From the NCBI GenBank assembly GCA_031418035.1, contig JANOWU010000142.1:1-14934 (forward strand): DNA of 14,934 nt. Reading direction: 5' to 3'. Source of the stretch: JANOYY01 sp031418035 (GTDB taxonomy: Bacteria; Actinomycetota; Acidimicrobiia; Acidimicrobiales; JANYDT01). This document shows positions 6,487 through 13,052 of this stretch, one piece after another; positions within the stretch are counted from its first letter, which is position 1; every line of letters begins with the position of its first letter. Under the pieces are notes generated by a model. The model did no database searches. It was not told the origin of the DNA and worked only from the letters and a program-made list of their open reading frames with translations. The position numbers were made by a program, and so were the translations under genes.

Positions 6487-7110
6487 ATGGCTCGTTATAC
6501 AGGTCCCGTGTGCCGCCTCTGTCGGCGCGAGAAAATGAAGCTTTTCCTCAAGGGTGCGAAGTGTGATTCGCTGAAGTGCCCGATCGAGAAGCGGCCCTAT
6601 CCTCCCGGTGAGCATGGGCGCGGCCGTATCCGTGAATCGGAATACATGCTGCAGCTTCGTGAGAAGCAGAAGGCCCGCCGCATCTACGGCGTGTTGGAGA
6701 AGCAATTCCGAAACATGTTCGAAGCGGCTGACCGTGCCCAGGGCGTGACTGGTGAAAACCTGTTGCGCATGCTGGAACTGCGTCTCGACAACGCGGCGTT
6801 TCGCGCCGGTTGGGGTTCGAGTCGGTCACAGGCCCGTCAGCTCGTTCGTCACGGTCACGTGAATGTCAACGGCAAGCGAGTCACGATCCCGAGCTACCAG
6901 CTGCGTAAAGGCGACGTTGTCACGTTGCGCCCGAAGGCTGCTGAGCTGATTCTTGTACAGCACAATCTCGACACGATCGACCGTCAGGTTCCGTCGTGGC
7001 TTGAAAAGGCGAGCGAAGGAAAATCCGTCACTGTGGTGAACGTCCCTCTGCGTGAGCAGATCGACATCCCAGTACGTGAATCCCTCATCGTCGAGCTTTA
7101 CAACAAGTAA
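6487..7110 (+). CDS. rpsD: 30S ribosomal protein S4 (zinc-binding)
   Basis: S4 is a primary 16S-binding assembly protein and, in E. coli, the autoregulator of the alpha operon. The 207-residue protein has the zinc-binding N-terminus with C9, C12, C26 and C31, then a helical domain, then the S4 RNA-binding fold (SRSQARQLVRHGHVNVNGKR, residues about 114-134). GAAGGA lies upstream of the ATG at 6487. A 131-nt gap with three hairpins follows before rpoA. Confidence 0.97.
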   Translation: MARYTGPVCRLCRREKMKLFLKGAKCDSLKCPIEKRPYPPGEHGRGRIRESEYMLQLREKQKARRIYGVLEKQFRNMFEAADRAQGVTGENLLRMLELRLDNAAFRAGWGSSRSQARQLVRHGHVNVNGKRVTIPSYQLRKGDVVTLRPKAAELILVQHNLDTIDRQVPSWLEKASEGKSVTVVNVPLREQIDIPVRESLIVELYNK

Positions 7111-7120
7111 GCACTGCGTC

Positions 7121-7181
7121 TGCGTCAGGCCCGCTTCTCGACCTGACCGCATCTGTGCCAGGCCCGCTACGCGACCTGGCA
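7121..7181 (+). promoter_or_regulatory. Tandem pair of homologous hairpins upstream of rpoA
   Basis: Hairpin 1 pairs TGCGTCAGG (7121-7129) with CCTGAC-C-GCA (7142-7151, one bulged C) around the 12-nt loop CCCGCTTCTCGA. Hairpin 2 pairs TGCCAGG (7156-7162) with CCTGGCA (7175-7181) around the 12-nt loop CCCGCTACGCGA. The loops are 9 of 12 identical. The stems differ at one position on each side (GTCAGG/CCTGAC against GCCAGG/CCTGGC), a compensatory U-A to C-G change that preserves pairing. This supports a selected RNA structure derived by duplication. Confidence 0.7.
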
Positions 7182-7192
7182 TGGATGAACAT

Positions 7193-7211
7193 GGCTCCGG
7201 GTGTCGGAGCC
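7193..7211 (+). promoter_or_regulatory. Third hairpin before rpoA
   Basis: A perfect 7-bp GC-rich stem, GGCTCCG (7193-7199) with CGGAGCC (7205-7211), closes a 5-nt loop. A short T-rich stretch, TTTTCTT, begins 9 nt after the stem and runs into the rpoA Shine-Dalgarno (GAGGA, 7228-7232). The gap is too long for a classical intrinsic terminator, but an attenuator or pause site is possible. Confidence 0.6.
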
Positions 7212-7241
7212 GCCACCAACTTTTCTTGAGGACTGCTACGT

Positions 7242-8180
7242 ATGCTGATCATTCAACGGCCATCAGTTGAAGCTGCAGGTGAACCCGAAGGCAACCGCCA
7301 ACGTTTCACCGTTTCACCGCTCGAGCCCGGCTTTGGGCACACTCTCGGTGCGGTTTTGCGCCGAACCCTTCTGTCGTCGATTCCCGGCGCAGCGGTAACC
7401 CAGGTTCGCTTCGACGACTCACTCCATGAGTTCGCGACGATCGCTGGGGTGAAGGAAGATGTCACCGACATCATCTTGAACTTCAAAGATCTCGTCCTCT
7501 CCATGGAAGACGACGAACCGATGCACCTGCGTCTCGACGTTCGTGGTCCTGCCACGGCGACCGCCGCAGACATTCCGCTCCCGACCGGTGTCGAGATCCT
7601 GAACCCGGAGCTCGTCATTGCGACGATCAACGGCAAAGGCCGTCTCGCCGTCGACATCACGGTGGAGCGTGGTCGTGGGTACGTTTCGGCCGATCGGAAC
7701 AAGAAGTCGCCGGTCATCGGGGTCATCCCGATCGATTCGATCTTCTCGCCCGTTCGTCGGGTGGCGTTCAACGTCGAACCGACGCGTGTGGAGCAGTCGA
7801 CCAACTTCGACAAGCTGACGATCGACATCGAAACCGACGGCTCGATCAGCCCGAAGGATGCACTCGCTTCGGCCGGTGACACGCTTCGCACGCTGTTTGG
7901 TCTCGTTGCGGATATGAGCGAGGCACCTCAGGGTCTCTCGCTCGGCGAGACGAGTGCTCTTGGTTCGGGTTCACCGGACCTCGACCTGGCGATCGAGGAT
8001 CTCGAATTGTCGGAACGTCCTCGCAACTGTCTCAAGCGCGCCCAGGTCAACACGATCGGGGAGCTCGTTCAGCAGAGCGAAGACGACCTGCTTGCCATCA
8101 CAAACTTCGGACAGAAGTCTCTCGACGAAGTTATCCAGAAACTCGACGAGCGCGGCCTTTCGCTGCGCACCAAAGGGTGA
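7242..8180 (+). CDS. rpoA: DNA-directed RNA polymerase subunit alpha
   Basis: Alpha dimerises to nucleate RNA polymerase assembly and contacts UP elements and activators. The 312-residue protein has the N-terminal dimerisation domain (FTVSPLEPGFGHTLGAVLRRTLLSSIPG, residues about 22-49) up to about residue 230. An acidic linker follows, then the C-terminal domain (about 249-307) with RPRNCLKR; R259 aligns with the UP-element-contacting R265 of E. coli. FGQKSLDEVIQKL forms the last helix-hairpin-helix. GAGGA lies 9 nt before the ATG. It is the standard partner of rplQ. Confidence 0.97.
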   Translation: MLIIQRPSVEAAGEPEGNRQRFTVSPLEPGFGHTLGAVLRRTLLSSIPGAAVTQVRFDDSLHEFATIAGVKEDVTDIILNFKDLVLSMEDDEPMHLRLDVRGPATATAADIPLPTGVEILNPELVIATINGKGRLAVDITVERGRGYVSADRNKKSPVIGVIPIDSIFSPVRRVAFNVEPTRVEQSTNFDKLTIDIETDGSISPKDALASAGDTLRTLFGLVADMSEAPQGLSLGETSALGSGSPDLDLAIEDLELSERPRNCLKRAQVNTIGELVQQSEDDLLAITNFGQKSLDEVIQKLDERGLSLRTKG

Positions 8181-8186
8181 TCACCT

Positions 8187-8540
8187 ATGCCAGCTACTCC
8201 TAGAAGAGGGCACCGCCTCGGCAGTGACCCGTCCCACCAGAAAGCGATGCTCGGCAACCTTGTTGCCTCGCTGATCGCCGCCGAATACGTCGTCACGACC
8301 GAAGCCCGAGCGAAGGCTCTTCGCCCGGTGGCCGAGAAGATGATTACGAAGGCGAAGAAAGGTGGCGTCCACAACCAGCGTCAGGTCGTCGGGTTCATTC
8401 GCGACAAAGACATGGCTTCGAAGCTGTTCTCCGAGATCGGCCCGCGCTACAGCACCCGCAACGGTGGCTACACGCGGATCTTGAAGCTTGGAAATCGCCA
8501 TGGCGACAATGCGCCCATGGCTCGCATCGAACTGGTGTAG
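8187..8540 (+). CDS. rplQ: 50S ribosomal protein L17
   Basis: L17 lines the region near the peptide exit tunnel of the large subunit. The 117-residue protein carries the conserved start RRGHRLGSDPSHQKAMLGNL, the TTEARAKALRPVAEKMITKAK stretch and the C-terminal NGGYTRILKLGNRHGDNAPMA, ending IELV with no actinobacterial-type long tail. It starts 6 nt after rpoA, with AAGGGTGA upstream. A GC-rich hairpin follows the stop. Confidence 0.97.
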   Translation: MPATPRRGHRLGSDPSHQKAMLGNLVASLIAAEYVVTTEARAKALRPVAEKMITKAKKGGVHNQRQVVGFIRDKDMASKLFSEIGPRYSTRNGGYTRILKLGNRHGDNAPMARIELV

Positions 8541-8582
8541 ACACCGATTCGCGTCGCTCGACGCTCATCGCCTCCGCGTTCC

Positions 8583-8610
8583 TGCCCGGCTCCGGCCGGG
8601 CATGTTTGCG
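8583..8610 (+). terminator. Terminator-like hairpin after rplQ
   Basis: TGCCCGGC (8583-8590) and GCCGGGCA (8595-8602) form a perfect 8-bp stem with the loop TCCG, followed by TGTTTGCG. The T-tract is short and interrupted, so termination may be partial, letting some readthrough reach truA about 50 nt downstream. Confidence 0.55.
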
Positions 8611-8651
8611 TTCCGGGGTGAGTTTGTCGATCTTGTGGGTAGGGTTTGGAC

Positions 8652-9572
8652 ATGGACGAGGGTGAACAGCTCAACTTGCTGGCCGACGACGGGCCGGGCG
8701 GTCGCGGTGCTGCTTCGTCGCATCCGGGCGAGACGGTGCGTCTCCGTTTCCTGATTGCCTACCTCGGCACCAATTTTCACGGGCTTGCTCCACAACCGAA
8801 GCACCGAACGGTGGGCGGTGAGCTCCTACGTGCGCTTACGACCTCGCTTCACCTCGACGCCACACCGGTATTGGGCATGTCAGGGCGGACCGACGCGGGC
8901 GTCCATGCCTTCGGGCAGGTCGTGCACGTCGACGTCGCCGCGACGACGAAGATCGACCCGGCCCGACTCCAGCGTTCGCTTCGCAAGATGCTCGAGCCCG
9001 AGATCGTCGTACGGTCGATCGACATCGCGCCGCCGGGCTTCGATGTACGACACAGTGCACGGTGGCGGCGCTATCGATACACGGTTCACAATGCGCCCGA
9101 GGCGGATCCGTTTCGGACGCAAACGGTTTGGCACGTCCGTGAGCCTCTCGACCTTGCCGCAATGCGGCTGGCCTGCGATCCATTGATCGGTGAACATGAT
9201 TTCTCTTCGTTTTGTCGAAGTCCGAAGTTGGGTCCCGACGACGAACCGGCGTCGATGGTTCGACGTTTGACCGACGCGTTGTGGCTGGATTTACGAGACC
9301 GCGAACCGGGGATGCTTCGTTTCGAGGTACAGGCCAGTTCGTTCTGTCAGCAAATGGTCCGGGCCATCGTCGGACTGATGGTCGACATCGGAAAGGGCAA
9401 GAGGACGGCGGGCGATGTTCTCGGCATCATTCGTGCTCGTGACCGGGCCGCGTCGGCGCCGATAGCCCCGCCGCAGGGCCTTTGCCTGTGGGAGGTCGGT
9501 TACGACCCGGATGACCAAATGGCCGCGATCCGTTCCGATGCCAGTTCGGCGACAGCCAACGTGGCGAGATAG
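8652..9572 (+). CDS. truA: tRNA pseudouridine(38-40) synthase TruA
   Basis: TruA isomerises uridines 38-40 in the anticodon arm of tRNAs. The catalytic motif SGRTDAGVHAFGQ is clear, with the nucleophile Asp81 counting from the ATG at 8652. Other conserved parts are YLGTNFHG, RYRYTVHN, GEHDFSSFC, FCQQMVRAIVGLMVDIGKG and the terminal APPQGLCLWEVGY. An N-terminal extension of about 29 hydrophilic residues precedes the fold. The ATG has TAGGG 7 nt upstream; a TTG at 8646 is worse spaced. About 20 residues after WEVGYD look unconserved and overlap the convergent oxidoreductase gene. Confidence 0.95.
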   Translation: MDEGEQLNLLADDGPGGRGAASSHPGETVRLRFLIAYLGTNFHGLAPQPKHRTVGGELLRALTTSLHLDATPVLGMSGRTDAGVHAFGQVVHVDVAATTKIDPARLQRSLRKMLEPEIVVRSIDIAPPGFDVRHSARWRRYRYTVHNAPEADPFRTQTVWHVREPLDLAAMRLACDPLIGEHDFSSFCRSPKLGPDDEPASMVRRLTDALWLDLRDREPGMLRFEVQASSFCQQMVRAIVGLMVDIGKGKRTAGDVLGIIRARDRAASAPIAPPQGLCLWEVGYDPDDQMAAIRSDASSATANVAR

Positions 9573-10855
9573 GGATTGGCTCGGGGCTGATTCGGAAAGA
9601 TCGAGGCGTCGACCACGTACACCCCTGGTGTCGCGATGACTCGACAGGTGTTGTCCACCACGGCGCCGTCGTCGTCGACGTGGCCCATGCGACACGTCCC
9701 CGCGGCATGGAGATATTCGCCTCGATGGGCCCCAACCCATGCATCGATAACCTCGGGCGATTCGTCGGGGCTCGGCAGGTGTTCGATGCCCGGGTGGGTC
9801 GCAAGTATTCGGTGCGCGAACGCCGCAGCCAGGCGCGCCGCGGCCCGATCACGCTCGTCGGTGTTCTGATTGAAGTCGAGCGTCACGGTGCCGTCGGGTT
9901 CGTGTCGAATACGGCCGCGGCCGTGTTGTTCCATGACGCCGACCAGTACGGCCCCCGCTCGCGCGTCGTTGTCGTTGATGCCGGATCTATTCAAGGGCAG
10001 GACCTGGAGATGCGGATGACTGCCACCCGACATCAGGTGCGCGAGCACGGTGGTCGGCGCAATGTCGAGCGGCGACGGTTCGAGGAGGGGCACGGCGACG
10101 GCTATCGCTGGATGGTCGTGAAGGTTGGCCCCGATACCGGGGCGGTCGATACCGGAACGCTGGAGGAGCAATGGACTCTGCAGCGCTCCCGCACACACCA
10201 CGACGAGGTCGGCGTCGATCGTTTCCCCCGAGTCGAGTTCCACTCCTACGAATCGGCCGTGGTCGCTCAGAACGCGCCGCACGGGCGCGTCGGTTCGCAC
10301 GTCGATCTGGCTTCGCACCGGATCTAGATCCGTGGTGGCGCTGCAGGCCCGACGCCCGGTGGCATCGATCGCAAAACGTGCCGGCTCCACGGGCAACGTC
10401 GCGGCGATCAACGCATCGACCGGACCTCGACGTTCGTGGGTGCGGCCTCGGTCGTAACGTCTCTGAATCCGCGGCCAGAGCTCGCTACTGTCCCAACCGT
10501 CGCAGCCGGGTAGCGCAGCCCAACGCTCGTAGTCCTCCGGTGTGCCCCGGTGCAGGAGAAGCCCGTTGATCGAGCCGGAGCCTCCGATGCCGATGCCGCG
10601 GAGATAGGGCCGTGTCGGCTCGCCGGCACCGGCGGTTGCGGCCGCTTCGTACAGGTACTGGTGTGCCGTCGCGGCACGGAAGAGATCCCCGCTGTTCACC
10701 GGGGCCGTGGCGTCGAGCGGGTTTCGATCGGGCCCGCCCTCGACGAGTGTCACGTCGAACTGGGCCTTGGCCAGCGTTGCGGCTACGACACATCCGGCCG
10801 CGCCAGCCCCGACGATCACGACGCGGTGTCGTCGGGCTCGTGGTGTGGTCGGCAC
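9500..10855 (-). CDS. GMC-family FAD-dependent oxidoreductase
   Basis: Members of this family oxidise alcohols, sugars, choline or sterols with FAD. The 451-residue protein has the dinucleotide-binding VVIVGAGAAG (residues 12-21) with E39 for the FAD ribose. It also has a first GMC signature around GGSGSINGLLLHRGTPEDY (91-109), the second signature GALQSPLLLQRSGI (223-236), GANLHDHP (242-249), the catalytic-region H383 in HAAGTCRMG, and N427 in RANPYLAT, the position that is His or Asn in the family. It is shorter than the usual 500-600 residues, so the substrate domain is reduced. The start is GTG and poorly supported. The substrate is unknown; mycofactocin-linked GMC enzymes are one possibility, but nothing nearby shows that pathway. 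Confidence 0.9.
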   Translation of the reverse strand: MPTTPRARRHRVVIVGAGAAGCVVAATLAKAQFDVTLVEGGPDRNPLDATAPVNSGDLFRAATAHQYLYEAAATAGAGEPTRPYLRGIGIGGSGSINGLLLHRGTPEDYERWAALPGCDGWDSSELWPRIQRRYDRGRTHERRGPVDALIAATLPVEPARFAIDATGRRACSATTDLDPVRSQIDVRTDAPVRRVLSDHGRFVGVELDSGETIDADLVVVCAGALQSPLLLQRSGIDRPGIGANLHDHPAIAVAVPLLEPSPLDIAPTTVLAHLMSGGSHPHLQVLPLNRSGINDNDARAGAVLVGVMEQHGRGRIRHEPDGTVTLDFNQNTDERDRAAARLAAAFAHRILATHPGIEHLPSPDESPEVIDAWVGAHRGEYLHAAGTCRMGHVDDDGAVVDNTCRVIATPGVYVVDASIFPNQPRANPYLATLAVAELASERIAAIWSSGS

Positions 10856-10888
10856 CTCTCGAGTGTCGCGCAGTTCGTCATCGTCGCG

Positions 10889-10894
10889 TATCGT
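10889..10894 (+). promoter_or_regulatory. Possible -10 box for a leaderless epimerase transcript
   Basis: TATCGT matches TANNNT and ends 8 nt before the ATG at 10903. That gene has no Shine-Dalgarno, and the divergent gap is only 47 bp. This geometry fits transcription starting at or next to the ATG, as in leaderless actinobacterial mRNAs. No -35 is recognisable. Confidence 0.35.
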
Positions 10895-10902
10895 CGCTGC
10901 TA

Positions 10903-11955
10903 ATGAGAATTTCGACGCAGCGGATATCGCTCACCAAACGACATCCCCTCACCATAAGTAGGGGAACGATCACCGGCTCGGTGAACGTCGTGGTGAGCGT
11001 CGAGCACGATGGCTTCGTCGGAATGGGCGAGATGGCGCCGAGCGACGTGACCGGTGATTCCACCGACCGAGCGGAGCTGCTTCTTGGATCGTGGGCCGAC
11101 GACCTCGAATCGCTGGCGCCAAGTGAGTTCGATCGGATCGCGTCGATCGTCGGCGATGCCGGTCCGGCAACGCGCGCCGCTCTCGACCTCGCATGTCACG
11201 ACTGGCTTGGTAAGCGTACAGATCTTCCTGTGTGGCGTCTCCTAGGTGTTGATCGGGACCGGACCGTTCCGACGTCGGTGACGATCGGTATCGACAGCGA
11301 GACGGTCATCGCCACAAAGGTTCCGGAGATCCTGCAGCGGACCAACGCGCGGATTCTGAAGGTGAAGCTGGGTCAACCGGCGGGTATCGAAGCCGACCAG
11401 CATATGTTCGCGTGGGTCCAAGAGGCTGCCGCGGGCATGGGTGCGTCGCCGACATGGCGAGTCGACGCAAACGGTGGATGGTCGGTCGCCGACGCTCGAA
11501 CGATGATCCCGTGGCTTGCCGCACGCGGCGTCGACATGATCGAACAACCGCTCGTGCAGGGTGCCGAGTCCGAGCTTGCGTCGGTGCGCGAGGTCGCGAC
11601 GGTGCCGCTGTTTCTCGACGAGTCGATTCGGACGTCGGCCGACGTCGCCCGGTTTGCCTCCCTGGTCGACGGGGTGAATCTGAAGCTCATGAAGTGCGGT
11701 GGGCTCCGTGAAGCGGTACGCATCGTCCACACGGCACGAGCCCATGGCATACAGGTGATGATCGGCTGCATGGGGGAATCGTCGTTGGCGATCAGCGGTG
11801 GAGCGCAGATCAGCGGGTTGATGGACGCAATCGATCTCGACAGTCACCTGAACCTGCTCGACGATCCGTTCGACGGCGCACACTTTTCCGAGGGTCGGGT
11901 CACGCCGAACGACCGTCCGGGCTTAGGTGTTCTTTGGAAAGGGGCAGTTTCATGA
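10903..11955 (+). CDS. dgcA: Enolase-superfamily epimerase, probable N-acetyl-D-glutamate racemase DgcA
   Basis: The 350-residue protein belongs to the dipeptide-epimerase branch of the enolase superfamily, which inverts the alpha carbon of amino acid derivatives by Lys-Lys acid-base chemistry with Mg2+. The visible active site is K153/K155 in LKVKLG, metal ligands D188 (RVDANGGW), E214 (EQPL) and D239 (LDES), and the second base K261 in NLKLMKCGG. D239 to K261 is 22 residues, as in E. coli L-Ala-D/L-Glu epimerase. The next gene, overlapping by 4 bp, is DUF1611; that pairing is known for DgcA-DgcN, which acts on N-acetyl-D-Glu. The alternative is an ordinary Ala-Glu dipeptide epimerase. Confidence 0.8.
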   Translation: MRISTQRISLTKRHPLTISRGTITGSVNVVVSVEHDGFVGMGEMAPSDVTGDSTDRAELLLGSWADDLESLAPSEFDRIASIVGDAGPATRAALDLACHDWLGKRTDLPVWRLLGVDRDRTVPTSVTIGIDSETVIATKVPEILQRTNARILKVKLGQPAGIEADQHMFAWVQEAAAGMGASPTWRVDANGGWSVADARTMIPWLAARGVDMIEQPLVQGAESELASVREVATVPLFLDESIRTSADVARFASLVDGVNLKLMKCGGLREAVRIVHTARAHGIQVMIGCMGESSLAISGGAQISGLMDAIDLDSHLNLLDDPFDGAHFSEGRVTPNDRPGLGVLWKGAVS

Positions 11956-13013
11956 TTACCGCATCGTCAAAGCTCGCGCTGTTGATGGAGGGCTACGTCC
12001 GTCAGCGGAACGGAAAGATGGGTTTCGGGCTCCTACGGTATGGGCCGAGCATTGCCGGATGTGAGATCACGTGCGTTGTTGCACCCGACGAAGTCGGCCA
12101 AGACCTACGTGCACTTACTGGTATCGATACCGATGCCCCGATTGTTGGCTCGGTCGAGGAAGCCCGTGCGCTCGGGGCGGACACGTTGGTGATCGCTGTC
12201 GCGACGAGCGGCGGTGTGTTGCCCGATATTTTCCGTACACATATTGTTTCGGCCCTGGAATCGGGCATGTCGTTGGTGAACGGCTTACATGGCCGCTATG
12301 CGGAGATACCGGAGTTCGCAGCTGCTCTGCAGCCCGGTGCGAACATATGGGATGTGCGTCTGGAGCCCAGCGGCCTGCGTAGTGGGCGCGGTCTGGCCAA
12401 AGATCTGCCGTGTCGACGTGTTCTGACGGTTGGTACCGACATGGCAATCGGCAAGATGACGGCGTCGCTCGAGTTGGACCGAGGGGCTCGCGCCCGAGGG
12501 ATCCGTTCCAAGTTCCTCGCCACGGGTCAGATCGGTATCTGCATCTCCGGCGACGGTGTTCCGCTCGATGCCGTGCGGGTGGATTTTGCGAGCGGTTCGA
12601 TCGAGATGCTGTGTGAGAAGTACGGTCACGATAACGATGTGCTCTGGGTTGAAGGTCAGGGTTCGGCGTTGCATCCGGGGTCCACGGCGTGGGTTGCGCT
12701 GTTGCGCGGTTCGATGCCCACCGATTTGATACTTGTACATAAGGCTGGCAAGACCCATCTCGACAACGGGCTGGACTCGTTCCCGATTCCACCCCTCACC
12801 GACGTCGTAAAGCTCTACGAGGCCGTCGCCGGGGCCGGACCAGGCATGCCGCAGGCCAAGGTGCGCGGCATCGCGTTGAATTGCGTCGATCTTTCCGACG
12901 ACCAGGTTTCGCGGGCCATCGCCGAGGTGGAAGACGCGACGGGACTGCCGTGTGACGATGTCGTGTTCAACAATGCCGAGAAGCTGCTCGACGCACTCGA
13001 CCTCAGGGCCTGA
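11952..13013 (+). CDS. dgcN: DUF1611 P-loop protein, probable D-glutamate N-acetyltransferase DgcN
   Basis: The 353-residue protein matches the DUF1611 family: an N-terminal Rossmann-like domain (ALLMEGYVRQRNGKMGFGLL, GADTLVIAVATSGG, residues 8-89) and a C-terminal P-loop domain with GTDMAIGKMT (161-170), LATGQIGI (189-196), VEGQGSALHP (233-242) and LVHKAGKTH (261-269). In marine bacteria a member named DgcN acetylates D-glutamate, and its partner DgcA then racemises the product. The ATG at 11952 overlaps the epimerase stop as ATGA, with AAAGGGG upstream, so translation is coupled. An in-frame TTG at 11934 is less likely. The family call is firm; the substrate is inferred from the pairing. 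Confidence 0.8.
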   Translation: MITASSKLALLMEGYVRQRNGKMGFGLLRYGPSIAGCEITCVVAPDEVGQDLRALTGIDTDAPIVGSVEEARALGADTLVIAVATSGGVLPDIFRTHIVSALESGMSLVNGLHGRYAEIPEFAAALQPGANIWDVRLEPSGLRSGRGLAKDLPCRRVLTVGTDMAIGKMTASLELDRGARARGIRSKFLATGQIGICISGDGVPLDAVRVDFASGSIEMLCEKYGHDNDVLWVEGQGSALHPGSTAWVALLRGSMPTDLILVHKAGKTHLDNGLDSFPIPPLTDVVKLYEAVAGAGPGMPQAKVRGIALNCVDLSDDQVSRAIAEVEDATGLPCDDVVFNNAEKLLDALDLRA

Positions 13014-13052
13014 CGTCCAGCCTCGGGGCCTGAAAAGGGCTCAGGGTCTGAA
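13001..13052. repeat. Three 13-nt near-identical repeats spanning convergent gene ends
   Basis: CCTCAGGGCCTGA (13001-13013), CCTCGGGGCCTGA (13021-13033) and GCTCAGGGTCTGA (13040-13052) recur at 20 and 19 nt. The first contains the DUF1611 stop, and the third overlaps the thioesterase stop on the other strand. CCTGA (13029-13033) and TCAGG (13041-13045) also pair as a hairpin with a 7-nt loop that could act as a weak bidirectional terminator. Confidence 0.6.

Noticed and set aside
7193..7227. Classical intrinsic terminator before rpoA
   Set aside because: The T-rich stretch starts 9 nt after the stem and is interrupted, and termination here would silence rpoA; listed instead as a regulatory hairpin.
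9680..10327. 215-residue plus-strand frame opposite the GMC oxidoreductase
   Set aside because: The minus strand encodes both GMC signatures through this stretch; the plus frame has no protein-like features.
11242..11883. Minus-strand frame opposite the epimerase
   Set aside because: It lies wholly within a gene with intact catalytic residues on the other strand and shows no recognisable motif.
11934..11951. TTG start six codons upstream for the DUF1611 protein
   Set aside because: The ATG at 11952 overlaps the upstream stop as ATGA and has AAAGGGG at suitable spacing; the extra residues (MERGSF) lie in the end of the epimerase gene.
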